Source: Angelakisella massiliensis (lineage in GTDB: Bacteria; Bacillota; Clostridia; Oscillospirales; Ruminococcaceae). From it: DNA of 64,000 nt. The stretch covers positions 1,416,756 to 1,480,755 of the forward strand of contig NZ_LT629945.1 of assembly GCF_900104675.1 (NCBI RefSeq). The letters are read 5' to 3'. Shown here one piece after another: positions 43,660 through 52,317 of the stretch (position 1 is the first letter of the stretch; each line of letters opens with the position of its first letter). A program made the translations under genes and the position numbers. The notes below the pieces were generated by a model. The model was given only the letters and a program-made list of their open reading frames with translations, did no database searches and was not told the origin of the DNA.

Positions 43660-43767
43660 ATGAAAAAGGCGTTTGCGGTTACGGGATTTATTCTGGGGAT
43701 TGTTGGAGTAGTGTCCGGGGCGGCTGCGGTGGTTTTCAGCAGCATCAGCCTGGGAAGCAGAAAATAA
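43660..43767 (+). CDS. membrane micropeptide (35 aa)
   Basis: A 35-codon frame beginning MKKAFAVTGFILGIVG with one hydrophobic helix and a basic tail ending SLGSRK. AAAGGAGG sits seven bases before the ATG, the best possible ribosome site, so translation is very likely. It is divergent from the HD gene and lies about 90 bases before tRNA-Val. It could be a signal-peptide-like or single-span membrane peptide; I recognise no family. Confidence 0.65.
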   Translation: MKKAFAVTGFILGIVGVVSGAAAVVFSSISLGSRK

Positions 43768-43814
43768 GTTTTTTGGGTGTCCGGAAGAAAAAATGGAAAA
43801 AGAAAAATTACCCC

Positions 43815-43843
43815 TTGATTTTCCGGACAAGGTGTTGTATAAT
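43815..43843 (+). promoter_or_regulatory. promoter of tRNA-Val
   Basis: TTGATT at 43815-43820 and TATAAT at 43838-43843 with a 17-base spacer, ending 15 bases before the mature tRNA 5' end. Confidence 0.85.
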
Positions 43844-43858
43844 AGCAAAGCACCCAAC

Positions 43859-43935
43859 GGAGGCGTAGCTCAGCTGGTCAGAGTGCCTGCTTCACACGCA
43901 GGAGGTCCACGGTTCGAGCCCGTGCGTCTCCACCA
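43859..43935 (+). tRNA. tRNA-Val (anticodon CAC)
   Basis: A complete 77-base cloverleaf. The acceptor arms GGAGGCG and CGTCTCC pair with one G-T; the D-arm is GCTCAGCTGGTCAGAGT; the anticodon arm CCTGC-TTCACAC-GCAGG gives CAC at 43893-43895 (valine, codon GUG); the T-arm carries GGTTCGAGCC. The 3' CCA is encoded. It has its own promoter and a strong terminator, so it is a single-gene unit. Confidence 0.97.
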
Positions 43936-43942
43936 AAGAAAT

Positions 43943-43983
43943 AAATCCGAACCTGTTTTATGAGGTTCGGATTTATTTTTTTC
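43943..43983. terminator. terminator of tRNA-Val and of the facing gene
   Basis: AAATCCGAACCT pairs with AGGTTCGGATTT, followed by ATTTTTTTC. It starts eight bases past the tRNA and ends three bases before the stop of the minus-strand gene. Confidence 0.9.
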
Positions 43984-43985
43984 TA

Positions 43986-44543
43986 TCAGAAGTTAGTACC
44001 TTGCGATGAATTGGCAGGAGCTCCCTGCAAAGTATGTTGGACCAACTGCTTCACCGAAAAATGCTTCGGGTTCAGGTATGGTCTGCCTTCCTCAATGAGG
44101 TCGAACAGGTGAAAATCAAAGGGCAGCCTTTCATCGCTGAGAAAATCATCGTTGATCCAAAGGATGGAGGAAAACTCCTCTGGTAAATGATCGGTACAGG
44201 TACAAAAAAGGACTTCCTCATCCAGGGAAGGAACACCGATGCAGCTCAGGCTGTACTCCAAAGTGTCCCCCAGAAATTTTTCCCGGTATCGCTCCAGGAT
44301 GAAGGCCCACCGTTCCTTTCGATCCACATATCCAATGAGGTTTTCCGGTATGGTCTTCACACCGTCCCTTTCCCATTGCCCGGAAGGATCAAAATACAGC
44401 GAGTTCCACAGTCCCCGAAAAACTCCGCAGGTTACTTCACTGAGAAAATATCCCCCTACGATGGCCTCCAGTTTCCCGAACAGAGAGATGGAAACAGGAG
44501 GCTTCTCCTTTGGGGTGGCGAACAGATTTCCGAGCTCAATCAT
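43986..44543 (-). CDS. hypothetical protein (185 aa)
   Basis: A 185-residue protein I cannot place in a family. It is mixed alpha/beta in composition with no signal peptide or membrane helix, so it should be cytoplasmic; notable segments are VGGYFLSEVTCGVFRGLWNS and a LFCTCTD motif. The ATG at 44543 is preferred over one twelve codons upstream because GAAAGGAAGG lies before it. It runs convergent to tRNA-Val and shares its terminator. The phrase pattern resembles small immunity or SMI1-like proteins only vaguely; no function is claimed. Confidence 0.65.
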   Translation of the reverse strand: MIELGNLFATPKEKPPVSISLFGKLEAIVGGYFLSEVTCGVFRGLWNSLYFDPSGQWERDGVKTIPENLIGYVDRKERWAFILERYREKFLGDTLEYSLSCIGVPSLDEEVLFCTCTDHLPEEFSSILWINDDFLSDERLPFDFHLFDLIEEGRPYLNPKHFSVKQLVQHTLQGAPANSSQGTNF

Positions 44544-44680
44544 TCTGCGCACCTTCCTTTCTTTTAAACAGTATATCATACCACCAGATTTTTCCTCAAC
44601 ACAGTTATATCAGGGAAGCGAAAGTGATTGAAAAAAGCTTTTGTGTTGGAAATCTGCCGAATTTTTAAGAAAAATGTGCC

Positions 44681-44710
44681 TTGCCTCTGCTTTTCTCTCC
44701 ATGTTACAAT
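44681..44710 (+). promoter_or_regulatory. candidate promoter of the moxR operon
   Basis: TTGCCT at 44681-44686 and TACAAT at 44705-44710 with an 18-base spacer, about 135 bases before the moxR ATG. Confidence 0.5.
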
Positions 44711-44844
44711 AAAGCACAAAGTAAAAGAACAGGAGCCACATCTTTTGCCGGAACGGAACCAAGCTTTTCTTTTTCCAGAACCGGTCATGAGAACAGTGGT
44801 TCCATTTTTTCGGATGGGAAGACCTCAAAAAGGGAGGAAGCAAT

Positions 44845-45798
44845 ATGGAGGAAATCAAAAAACTGGCGGACCGCATGACGGCGGAAACGGAAAAGATCAT
44901 TGTGGGCAAGACCCATCAGATCCGTCTGATCTTGATGGCGGTGCTCAGCGAAGGCCATGTGCTGCTGGATGATCTGCCTGGGGTGGGTAAAACCACGCTG
45001 GTCAAAACTCTTTCCAAGGTGCTGGGCTGCGACAGCCGAAGGGTGCAGTTTACCCCGGACCTGCTGCCGTCGGATATTGTGGGTATGAGGATCTACGATC
45101 AGCAGCGGGGACAGTTCCAGCTGATGGAGGGCCCTGTGATGACCAATCTGCTGCTGGCGGATGAAATCAACCGGGCAATTCCCCGCACCCAGTCCGCCCT
45201 GCTGGAATCCATGGAGGAGCGTCAGGTGACCATCGACGGTCAAACTCACCCACTGCCCCAGCCCTTCCTAGTGATGGCCACCCAGAATCCGGTGGAATCG
45301 GAGAGCACCTTCCGGCTGCCGGCAGCACAGATGGACCGCTTTCTCATCCGCCTTTCCCTGGGCTATCCCCAGCAGAAGGAGGAGGAGGCGATGCTGGCCA
45401 ATCTGGGTAACGGTATCCCGATGGACAAGGTGGGACGGGTGGCGAATCCGGAGCTGCTGTGCCGCCTCCAGAAAGAGGCGCTGGAGGTACAGGTGGCCCC
45501 CAACGTTACCGCTTATATGGTTTCCATTACTCAGGCCACCCGCAGCCATCCTCAGCTGAAGCTGGGAGCCAGTCCCCGTGGTTCACGGGCGCTGTACCGG
45601 GCTTCCAAGGCGTGGGCGGCAATGGCGGGCCGGGATTTTGTAACGCCGGATGATGTACAGACACTGGTGGAGCCGGTATTGGCCCATCGCCTGCTGCCCA
45701 CCAATGAGGCTCGGGTGGCGGGAGCCACAGCAGGGTCTGTTTTGCAGGAGATCCTCACTGCCGTACCGGTGCCCCCTGGACGGGAGGAGCGCTTCTGA
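44845..45798 (+). CDS. MoxR family AAA+ ATPase
   Basis: A 317-residue MoxR-type AAA+ chaperone. Walker A is DLPGVGKTTLVKTL, Walker B is LLLADEINRAIPRTQSALL, and sensor/arginine-finger residues follow in ATQNPVESES and FRLPAAQMDRFLI. MoxR ATPases work with DUF58 proteins to assemble or activate partner complexes, and a DUF58 gene follows directly here (stop and start overlap by one base). AAAGGGAGG precedes the ATG. The client of this system is not known; it may relate to envelope or sporulation functions. Confidence 0.93.
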   Translation: MEEIKKLADRMTAETEKIIVGKTHQIRLILMAVLSEGHVLLDDLPGVGKTTLVKTLSKVLGCDSRRVQFTPDLLPSDIVGMRIYDQQRGQFQLMEGPVMTNLLLADEINRAIPRTQSALLESMEERQVTIDGQTHPLPQPFLVMATQNPVESESTFRLPAAQMDRFLIRLSLGYPQQKEEEAMLANLGNGIPMDKVGRVANPELLCRLQKEALEVQVAPNVTAYMVSITQATRSHPQLKLGASPRGSRALYRASKAWAAMAGRDFVTPDDVQTLVEPVLAHRLLPTNEARVAGATAGSVLQEILTAVPVPPGREERF

Positions 45799-47144
45799 TG
45801 GCTGTCAAAAAGATGGGCGGTCATATTGATCCCTATGGCAGCAGTCTGCTCATCGGCCCTGTGGCTCTGGCGGTATGGGGAGTGCTGCTGATTGCGGCGA
45901 TCCTCACAGGACAGACGCTTTTTTCCCTGCTGTTGCTGGGAGCTCTGCTGACCGCTCTTTTGGCCCGGCTGTGGGGCCTCGGTTCCCTTAAAAATGTAAG
46001 GGTAGGACTGCGGGCCGATACCACCCGGGTCTACGCCGGAGACCGGCTGACGCTGACCTACCAGGTGGAGAACGGAAAATTTCTCCCCCTCATCTGGCTG
46101 GAGGTCCTCCAGCGCCTGCCCAAGGATGGGTGCATGGAACCGGAGGACCAGGAGCTGTTGGGGGAAATGCCTCTGCCGGAGGAGGAGCTGGAACAGGTAC
46201 GCAGCCGGTATGCCCAAGCGGTGCGGGAAGCGGAAAAGAATCCGGACCAGGGGAAGAAGCTGGGACCGCTGGTGGAGACCTGTCCGGCGCTGCGAAGCAA
46301 ATTTTCCTTTGTGCTGTGGTATCAGCAGCTGGAATGGGACTGTGTCTGGCTGGCAAAAAAGCGGGGACTGTGGCATCCCAAGGAGCTGCTCCTGCGGTCA
46401 GGAGATGGGTTCGGTCTGGCTCAGGCGGAGCAGTTGTGTCCTGTGGAGAAAAAGCCCCTTCTGGTGGTCTATCCCAAGCTGGTGCCGGTAAACGCGGCTC
46501 CTCTCCTGGGTAATTTATGGGAAGCGCAGACCGGTTCCGCCGGTACCTACGAGGATTGTACCATCCTTCGGGGAGAGCGGGATTACCAATGGGGAGACCC
46601 CTGGAAACGGATCGACTGGCGGGTGGCAGCCCGGGGCGGCGGCTTGCAGGTGAAGCTCTATGAGACCATCCAGCCCAAATCCATCCATTTCCTTTTGGAC
46701 GGCGCCTCTTTTCTGGGACGCAGCGAAGACAACCGGGAGCTGGAGGAGGCTATCAGTATTGTGGCCTCCCTGATGGTGAACTTATCCGCCGCTCAGGTCC
46801 ACTGCGGGCTGAGTTTGCCCAGGACTCCCTCCATGGCCTCTGCGGACCTGTTTCCGGGGGAGGAGACCACCGCTGACGATCTGCTTTTGTATCTGGCAGG
46901 CTTCCGCTGCATGGGCGATGTGACACGGCTGGATGGCCTGCGGCTGGCAGGACTGCGGGAGCGGATGGGGCAGGTGTATCTGGTTACCTGGAAGGACAGC
47001 GACGCTGGAAATCAGATCCTGCTGGAATCAATGGGCAGCGGCGGCGTCACCATCCTCACCTGGGAGACACCCCAGGAACAAGGAGCGGGAGAATACCGGG
47101 TTCTGCCGCTCCGTTCCCTGAAAGGAGGTGCGCCCCATGGATGA
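45798..47144 (+). CDS. DUF58 domain membrane protein
   Basis: A 448-residue protein with two N-terminal membrane helices, an extracytoplasmic beta-sandwich-like region, and a C-terminal DUF58/vWA-like part with the family motif RDYQWGDPWKRIDWRVAARGG, shown in part: DPWKRIDWRVAARGG. DUF58 proteins accompany MoxR ATPases, and the vWA-like domain probably binds metal and partner protein. The start overlaps the moxR stop by one base, and the next gene overlaps its end by eight bases, so the three genes form one translational unit. Confidence 0.92.
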   Translation: MAVKKMGGHIDPYGSSLLIGPVALAVWGVLLIAAILTGQTLFSLLLLGALLTALLARLWGLGSLKNVRVGLRADTTRVYAGDRLTLTYQVENGKFLPLIWLEVLQRLPKDGCMEPEDQELLGEMPLPEEELEQVRSRYAQAVREAEKNPDQGKKLGPLVETCPALRSKFSFVLWYQQLEWDCVWLAKKRGLWHPKELLLRSGDGFGLAQAEQLCPVEKKPLLVVYPKLVPVNAAPLLGNLWEAQTGSAGTYEDCTILRGERDYQWGDPWKRIDWRVAARGGGLQVKLYETIQPKSIHFLLDGASFLGRSEDNRELEEAISIVASLMVNLSAAQVHCGLSLPRTPSMASADLFPGEETTADDLLLYLAGFRCMGDVTRLDGLRLAGLRERMGQVYLVTWKDSDAGNQILLESMGSGGVTILTWETPQEQGAGEYRVLPLRSLKGGAPHG

Positions 47145-48423
47145 ACAGCGGTATTTTACCCGCTTCTGCACCCTGTTTACCGAAGGAATGTTCCTTTGCT
47201 GTCTTTTCGCCATGATCGGCGGCATCAACTCCCAGCCCCCTCAAAGTCTGGAGGCGCTTCCTTATACGCTGTGGTGCGGTATAGCAGGGTTAGTGATGAC
47301 CTGGTTTTTGGGAAAGGAACGGACGGTTCCTCAGCTGGCTTTGTTTGGTACGGCGCTGTGGGCGCTGGGTTCCGGGGTGGTCCTGGCCCTTTCCTCCCTG
47401 GATGGGGTGACCGGATATGCCTTCGGGCTGTTGTTTGTGGCTGAGCCGCTGCTGCGGAGCGTCCAAATAGAGCTGAAACCGGCAGGAAAACGTCAGGCAC
47501 TGAATCTGTTGGAGCTTTCAGTCCTGGGAACAGCGCTGATGCTGCTGGCAGGAGCGGGAGGTTTTTCTCTGCCTCCTATGGGCCGGGAACTGCTGGTGCT
47601 GACCATTCCCCTCAATCTCTTCCATTTAGTCCGCAGCCGTGTTGCGGGAGGAAAAACAGCCGCTCAGGTTTCGGGACGGTTTGTGGGGATGTTGGGAGCG
47701 GTTCTTACAGCAGGAGCCATTGCGCTGCTGACAATGGTGATGATAGCTGCCGCTTCCCAACCGGCCAGAAAGCTGCTGTCCGCTTTTTTCGGGGGTATCG
47801 TAGCCGGATTTACCTGGATCGGAGATCTCCTCAGCCGGGGTATCATGTGGCTCATTCTGCTGCTGCCCCCAGCTGACGAAGGCTACTGGGCAGAGATGCA
47901 GCAGGCAGCCCTGGAAAAGACGCCCCAGGCCCAGGAAGCCCTGGTCAATACTCTGCCCCCCTGGGCGGCGGGAATAGCGCTGCTGGTGATTCTGATACTG
48001 GCTGTGGCTGCTGCTGCCGCTTTGCTGCGCGGCGTCCGGGTGGGCCGTATCGGGGGCAAAAGGGTGAAAGCAAAAGCCAAGGTCCGTCGTCCCGGATTAT
48101 GGAGCGCTTTGAGACGCTGGGGCAGCGGTACCATGGAGCGGTTCCGCTTTTGGCTGAGATCGGTGCGTTTCCGCCATACTCCCCAGGGTCTGCTGATTCG
48201 TTTGGAGCGATGGGCCATCCTCCACCGCTGCCCCAGAAAACCGGGGGAAACCTGTCGGGCTTTTCTGGAACGCATAGGGAGCCAGCCTCGTTTTCAAAGT
48301 GGAAGAGAAGAGCTTTCCCTGATGGCGGAGGCGCTGGATCGGATTTACTACAAGGGAGAAAAAATTGCGTTGGAGCGAAATGTGACCCAACGTTTGGAGC
48401 GGCTGCTGGAGGGAAAGGAATAA
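47137..48423 (+). CDS. membrane protein of MoxR-DUF58 operon (DUF4129-like C-terminus)
   Basis: A 428-residue polytopic protein. The first 235 residues have about six to seven helices, another helix lies near residue 285 (GIALLVILILAVAAAAALL), and the charged C-terminal 100 residues (RHTPQGLLIRLERWAILH...GETCRAFLERI) resemble the DUF4129 end of transglutaminase-associated membrane proteins. In many bacteria the third gene of this operon carries a transglutaminase domain between these parts; none is seen here. ATG 47137 follows AAAGGAGGT. Function unknown, likely a membrane partner of the MoxR system. Confidence 0.75.
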   Translation: MDEQRYFTRFCTLFTEGMFLCCLFAMIGGINSQPPQSLEALPYTLWCGIAGLVMTWFLGKERTVPQLALFGTALWALGSGVVLALSSLDGVTGYAFGLLFVAEPLLRSVQIELKPAGKRQALNLLELSVLGTALMLLAGAGGFSLPPMGRELLVLTIPLNLFHLVRSRVAGGKTAAQVSGRFVGMLGAVLTAGAIALLTMVMIAAASQPARKLLSAFFGGIVAGFTWIGDLLSRGIMWLILLLPPADEGYWAEMQQAALEKTPQAQEALVNTLPPWAAGIALLVILILAVAAAAALLRGVRVGRIGGKRVKAKAKVRRPGLWSALRRWGSGTMERFRFWLRSVRFRHTPQGLLIRLERWAILHRCPRKPGETCRAFLERIGSQPRFQSGREELSLMAEALDRIYYKGEKIALERNVTQRLERLLEGKE

Positions 48424-48724
48424 CTAGCGGCAGCGAAAATGGATAGGACCGGACACTTCCAGGGGGACCCAGTCCCCCTGGATACGCCGCATGGTTCCTG
48501 ACGAAACCAGCGGCGATACCCCCGGTTTTGCGCCCCAGTGGGCGTGGGTCGAGGTATAAAAATCAGGCATTTATGATTTTGAATTTTGTTTGCTCTTTAA
48601 AACAGGCTTTTCTGCAGTTTGAGGCGGCGGGGTTTATCCCCGCCGCCTCGCAGTTTGCCGGCAACCTTATTTTTATAAAGAAGTAAAGACAAAAACTTGT
48701 TTTGGCGGCAGGCAGCCAGCGTTT
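48424..48724. other. intergenic region with two strong hairpins
   Basis: Two perfect inverted repeats lie here: CCAGGGGGAC/GTCCCCCTGG at 48459-48481 and GAGGCGGCGGGG/CCCCGCCGCCTC at 48621-48649, the second flanked on both sides by GCAGTTTG-like sequence. Neither is followed by a convincing T-run on the plus strand. They could be weak terminators of the MoxR operon and the facing gene, or structured RNA. No coding frame is supported. Confidence 0.5.
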
Positions 48725-49567
48725 TTATCCCTCTGCCTCGGTTCCTGCCCCACAGATATAAAAAGCGTAGCTGGCAGTTCCGCCATAGCCGTGTTCCGGC
48801 TTCCACCGGGCCTGAACCTCATAGACAAAGGCTCCTGGTTTCAGGGTGATCTCCATTCCATTGAATGAGACCTCTTCACTGTCCGTTTCAGGCTGGGACC
48901 AGTACCGGTCGCTCCAACAGCGGACCCACAGAATTTCATCCGGTTCCACCTGAAAGCGGAGAAGGGCCGTTTGTTCGGTCGTTTCCAGCAGTGTCAGCAT
49001 TTCTTTGCAGTCCAATGGATGGAGACTGTCTGCGATGATGAAATCATCGGTGCCGTCGTGATTTTTCTTCTGCCAGGAGTAACCGCCTCTCAGGGCTTCA
49101 ACACAGGTGCTGTCGCTGACAACACTAAGCGTCGGGGGCTGCTCCAGGATAACAGGAGCGTCGCCGCTGTCAAGGAGCTGGTTGCCGTAGGCGTTGAGGG
49201 CGTTACAGGGATCGTGGGCAGTGCGGTACCCGATCCCGTCGATGACCAGAAAGGGAGAATAGGCCAAAACAGTCCTTTCCCGCCCATCATCCATTACCAG
49301 GGTGAACAGCACCCCTTGTCCCGCGTACTGGGTATAGGAATCATCCCGATCATAAATCACAGTGTCCCGCAGCAGCTCCGCCAGCTTCTGGTGATCGGTG
49401 ACCTCCAGGGTGATATCCGGCGGCGTCAGAGTGACGGAGGCAAAGAGAATGTCCTGCGGGTCCAGTCCTTTAAAAGGTCTTTTTGCCCCGCCTTCGCCCA
49501 ACAGCACAAGGGTTCCCAACAATATTACAGCCACAAGAGCTGACAAAAAAATCTTTTTTCTGCTCAT
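48725..49567 (-). CDS. membrane-anchored hypothetical protein (280 aa)
   Basis: A 280-residue protein with one N-terminal membrane anchor or signal (KKIFLSALVAVILLGTLVLL) and a large extracytoplasmic part rich in Asp/Glu and beta-type sequence. It contains two similar-sounding stretches about ligand-free domains but no motif I recognise. GGGAGG before the ATG at 49567 supports this start over the longer frame. It faces the MoxR operon and seems to be a single gene. It may be a surface or sensor protein; no function is claimed. Confidence 0.65.
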   Translation of the reverse strand: MSRKKIFLSALVAVILLGTLVLLGEGGAKRPFKGLDPQDILFASVTLTPPDITLEVTDHQKLAELLRDTVIYDRDDSYTQYAGQGVLFTLVMDDGRERTVLAYSPFLVIDGIGYRTAHDPCNALNAYGNQLLDSGDAPVILEQPPTLSVVSDSTCVEALRGGYSWQKKNHDGTDDFIIADSLHPLDCKEMLTLLETTEQTALLRFQVEPDEILWVRCWSDRYWSQPETDSEEVSFNGMEITLKPGAFVYEVQARWKPEHGYGGTASYAFYICGAGTEAEG

Positions 49568-49757
49568 AAAAACGCCTCCCTTTTTGGATGCCTTTGTATT
49601 GTTTCTTTCATCCATAACAGACGAAAAAAGTGCTCAAAGGTTACATCTTTCCAAATTCTAGGGGCGATGGAGAAAAAACTTTTCGCTGTAAAAGGGGAGA
49701 AAGACAGAAGAAGGCTGAAAAAGATGGATTTTTGAGAAAAGGTGTAAAGGAAAAACC

Positions 49758-49786
49758 TTGACAACACCCCGGAAAGCCGCTATAAT
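49758..49786 (+). promoter_or_regulatory. sigma-A promoter of the ylxM-ffh operon
   Basis: TTGACA at 49758-49763 and TATAAT at 49781-49786 with a 17-base spacer: a consensus promoter, fitting a highly expressed housekeeping operon. Confidence 0.9.
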
Positions 49787-49839
49787 AGCAAAGGTTGAAT
49801 GAATGTAAAGTAATTTTCTTTACAAGAGGGGGCGTTGGT

Positions 49840-50208
49840 GTGGCCAAAAACCTGGAAATCTCCATCCTGCTGGATTTCTATGGCAGTATGCTCACCGACA
49901 AACAGCGGGATGTGGTGGAGCTTTATTACAATGAGGATCTTTCCCTGGCGGAGATCGCCGCCCACAGCGGCATCACCAGGCAGGGGGTCCGGGATTCCAT
50001 CAAGCGGGCGGAAGCACAGCTGACGGAATATGAAGAGCGGCTCCATCTGGCGGCCAGGTTCCGGGATATTCAGGAATCTTTGGAGGAGATCATCTTTCAG
50101 GCAAAAGAGATCCAGGATTTCAACCGGCGGTTCGGGGCTCATAATGAAATTTTCGACCGAACCCAGCGGATCATCCAGCTGGCCAACCATATTGATGAAG
50201 AAGAATAA
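49840..50208 (+). CDS. ylxM: YlxM family DNA-binding protein, SRP-associated
   Basis: A 122-residue protein with a sigma-70 region 4-like HTH (LTDKQRDVVELYYNEDLSLAEIAAHSGITRQGVRDSIKRAE, in part: LSLAEIAAHSGITRQGV) and a C-terminal coiled part. YlxM is encoded next to ffh in Firmicutes and has been linked to the signal recognition particle in streptococci. GTG at 49840 is used because AGAGGGGG precedes it and the conserved start follows; the longer frame from 49795 would begin at the promoter. It lies 21 bases before ffh. Confidence 0.9.
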   Translation: MAKNLEISILLDFYGSMLTDKQRDVVELYYNEDLSLAEIAAHSGITRQGVRDSIKRAEAQLTEYEERLHLAARFRDIQESLEEIIFQAKEIQDFNRRFGAHNEIFDRTQRIIQLANHIDEEE

Positions 50209-50229
50209 GGAAAGCGGGGAGAACGCCTC

Positions 50230-51573
50230 ATGGCCTTTGAGGGATTGACCGAAAAGCTTACAGCAACTTTCAAAAAACTGAAAAACCGCGGCAAGCTCAG
50301 CGAATCCGACGTCAAGGAAGCCATGCGGGAAGTTCGTCTGGCCCTGCTGGAAGCGGACGTCAACTATAAGGTGGCCAAAGAGTTTGTGGCCAACGTCACC
50401 GCCAAGGCGGTGGGCGAGGAAGTGCTGAGCAGCATGACCCCCGCCCAGCAGGTCATCAAGATCGTCAATGAGGAACTGACCGCGCTGATGGGTTCCACCA
50501 ACGAGCGGCTGAACCTTACTTCCCGCATTCCCAACGTCATCCTTATGTGCGGCCTTCAGGGTTCCGGTAAAACCACCCATTCTGCCAAGCTGGCTTATCA
50601 CTTCCGCAGTCAGGGCAAACGTCCTCTGCTGGTGGCGGCGGATGTTTACCGTCCCGCGGCTATTGATCAGCTGAAAGTAGTGGGCGAAAAGGCTGGTGTT
50701 CCGGTCTTTGAAATGGGTCAGACCGATCCCGTGGAGATCGTCAACAAGGCCCTCCGCCAGGCAAAGGATTACGGCAATGATATTGTGATCATCGATACCG
50801 CCGGACGCCTTCATATTGATGAGGCGCTGATGGATGAACTCAAACGGGTCAAGGAAGCCTCCCAGCCTCAGGAGATCCTGCTGGTCATCGATGCTATGAC
50901 CGGTCAGGATGCGGTGAATGTGGCAACCAGCTTCGACCAGGCGCTGGGCATCACCGGTGTGATCCTCACCAAGCTGGACGGCGATACCCGCGGCGGCGCG
51001 GCCCTCTCTGTGCGGGCGGCAACGGGAAAGCCGATCAAATTTGCCGGTACCGGCGAAAAAATCGGGGACCTGGAGCCCTTTTATCCGGACCGGATGGCCT
51101 CCCGTATTTTGGGAATGGGAGATGTTCTCAGCCTCATTGAGAAGGCGGCCGGACAGGTGGATGAGAAAAAGGCCGTCCAGATGGCCAAGAAGCTCAAGGA
51201 TGGCCTCGATTTCAACGACCTGCTGGAGCAGATGGGCCAGATGAAAAAGATGGGTTCGCTCAGCAAGCTGGTGGAGATGATCCCCGGCGCCAATAAAGTA
51301 AGCGATGAGGAGCTGGCCAAGGGTGAGGAACAGATGAAGCGCACCGAAGCCATCATCCTGTCCATGACCCCGGAGGAGCGCGCGAAGCCCGCCCTCATCA
51401 CCCCGCCCAGAAAGCGGCGCATCGCCGCCGGCAGCGGTACCAAGGTGGAGGACGTCAACCGTCTGCTGCGCCAGCTGGAGGAAACCCAGAAGATGGTGAA
51501 AAAGCTGGGCGGCTTAAAGAAGAAAAAAGGCCGTCTGCCCTTTGGCGGGATGCCGCCGATGCCGGGAGTATGA
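50230..51573 (+). CDS. ffh: signal recognition particle protein Ffh
   Basis: A 447-residue SRP54-type GTPase that binds signal peptides on ribosomes and delivers them to FtsY. The N-domain is followed by the G-domain (LQGSGKTTHSAKLA, DTAGRLHID, LTKLDGDTRGGAALS) and the Met-rich M-domain (MGQMKKMGSLSKLVEMIPG, MKRTEAIILSMTPEER) ending in a Gly/Pro/Met tail. All GTPase motifs are intact. It works with 4.5S RNA, which is not in the window. The next gene, rpsP, starts 78 bases downstream. Confidence 0.97.
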   Translation: MAFEGLTEKLTATFKKLKNRGKLSESDVKEAMREVRLALLEADVNYKVAKEFVANVTAKAVGEEVLSSMTPAQQVIKIVNEELTALMGSTNERLNLTSRIPNVILMCGLQGSGKTTHSAKLAYHFRSQGKRPLLVAADVYRPAAIDQLKVVGEKAGVPVFEMGQTDPVEIVNKALRQAKDYGNDIVIIDTAGRLHIDEALMDELKRVKEASQPQEILLVIDAMTGQDAVNVATSFDQALGITGVILTKLDGDTRGGAALSVRAATGKPIKFAGTGEKIGDLEPFYPDRMASRILGMGDVLSLIEKAAGQVDEKKAVQMAKKLKDGLDFNDLLEQMGQMKKMGSLSKLVEMIPGANKVSDEELAKGEEQMKRTEAIILSMTPEERAKPALITPPRKRRIAAGSGTKVEDVNRLLRQLEETQKMVKKLGGLKKKKGRLPFGGMPPMPGV

Positions 51574-51651
51574 TCCCAGCGGAATTTTAAGAAGGATTCT
51601 CCCGGTGACCGCCGGTTGAATAGAAAATATTTTATTTTGGAGGAAAAATAA

Positions 51652-51894
51652 ATGGCTGTTAAAATCAGACTGCGCCGCATGGGCGCCAAGAAAGCTCCCT
51701 TCTATCGTATCGTTGTTGCGGATTCCCGCTATCCCAGAAACGGCCGCTTCATTGAGGAAGTGGGCTACTATGATCCCACCAAGGAGCCCTCTGTGGTCAA
51801 GGTAGACGCTGAGAAGACCAAGAAGTGGATCGCCAACGGCGCTCAGCCCACCGACACTGTCAAGAACATTCTGAAGAACGAGGGCATCCTGTAA
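51652..51894 (+). CDS. rpsP: 30S ribosomal protein S16
   Basis: An 80-residue S16 with the family start [20 protein letters not shown] and core [21 protein letters not shown]. It is essential for small-subunit assembly. GGAGG lies before the ATG; codon use is strongly biased. Position between ffh and khpA/rimM/trmD is the common Firmicute order. Confidence 0.97.
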   Translation: MAVKIRLRRMGAKKAPFYRIVVADSRYPRNGRFIEEVGYYDPTKEPSVVKVDAEKTKKWIANGAQPTDTVKNILKNEGIL

Positions 51895-52005
51895 AAAGGC
51901 TTTGGAGAGCGTCCGAAATCCTTCAGACGCCATCTTTAAGCCCTCCGGCGGGAGAAAATCAAGCTCCTTTCCGCCTGCGGGACCCCTCATCGGAGGAGGA
52001 GAATT

Positions 52006-52239
52006 ATGGAAAACCTGATCGTAGCGATTGCCAGAGGTCTTGTGGACGACAAGGACGCTGTTACCGTTACCGCCGACGCGCCTTTGGAGGATGGCACCAT
52101 TGTGTATCATCTTCATGTGGGCCCTGACGATATGGGCCGCGTCATCGGCAAGCAGGGACGGATCGCCAAGGCGATCCGTACAGTAGTTCGCGCCGCTGCC
52201 AGCAAGGTGGATCAAAAGGCAGCAGTGGAGATCGACTGA
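52006..52239 (+). CDS. khpA: KH domain RNA-binding protein KhpA
   Basis: A 77-residue protein made of a single KH domain with the GRVIGKQGRIAKAIRTVV loop that grips RNA. KhpA (YlqC) pairs with KhpB in Firmicutes and affects cell division and wall synthesis. GGAGGAGAATT precedes the ATG. It sits between rpsP and rimM, the usual place in this operon. Confidence 0.93.
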   Translation: MENLIVAIARGLVDDKDAVTVTADAPLEDGTIVYHLHVGPDDMGRVIGKQGRIAKAIRTVVRAAASKVDQKAAVEID

Positions 52240-52317
52240 CGGCAGAGCAGGATTGGATCGGAACGGGACCGTGGAACATACGGCCCCGTCCTTTTTTCAG
52301 TGGGAGGAAGGAAGCCG

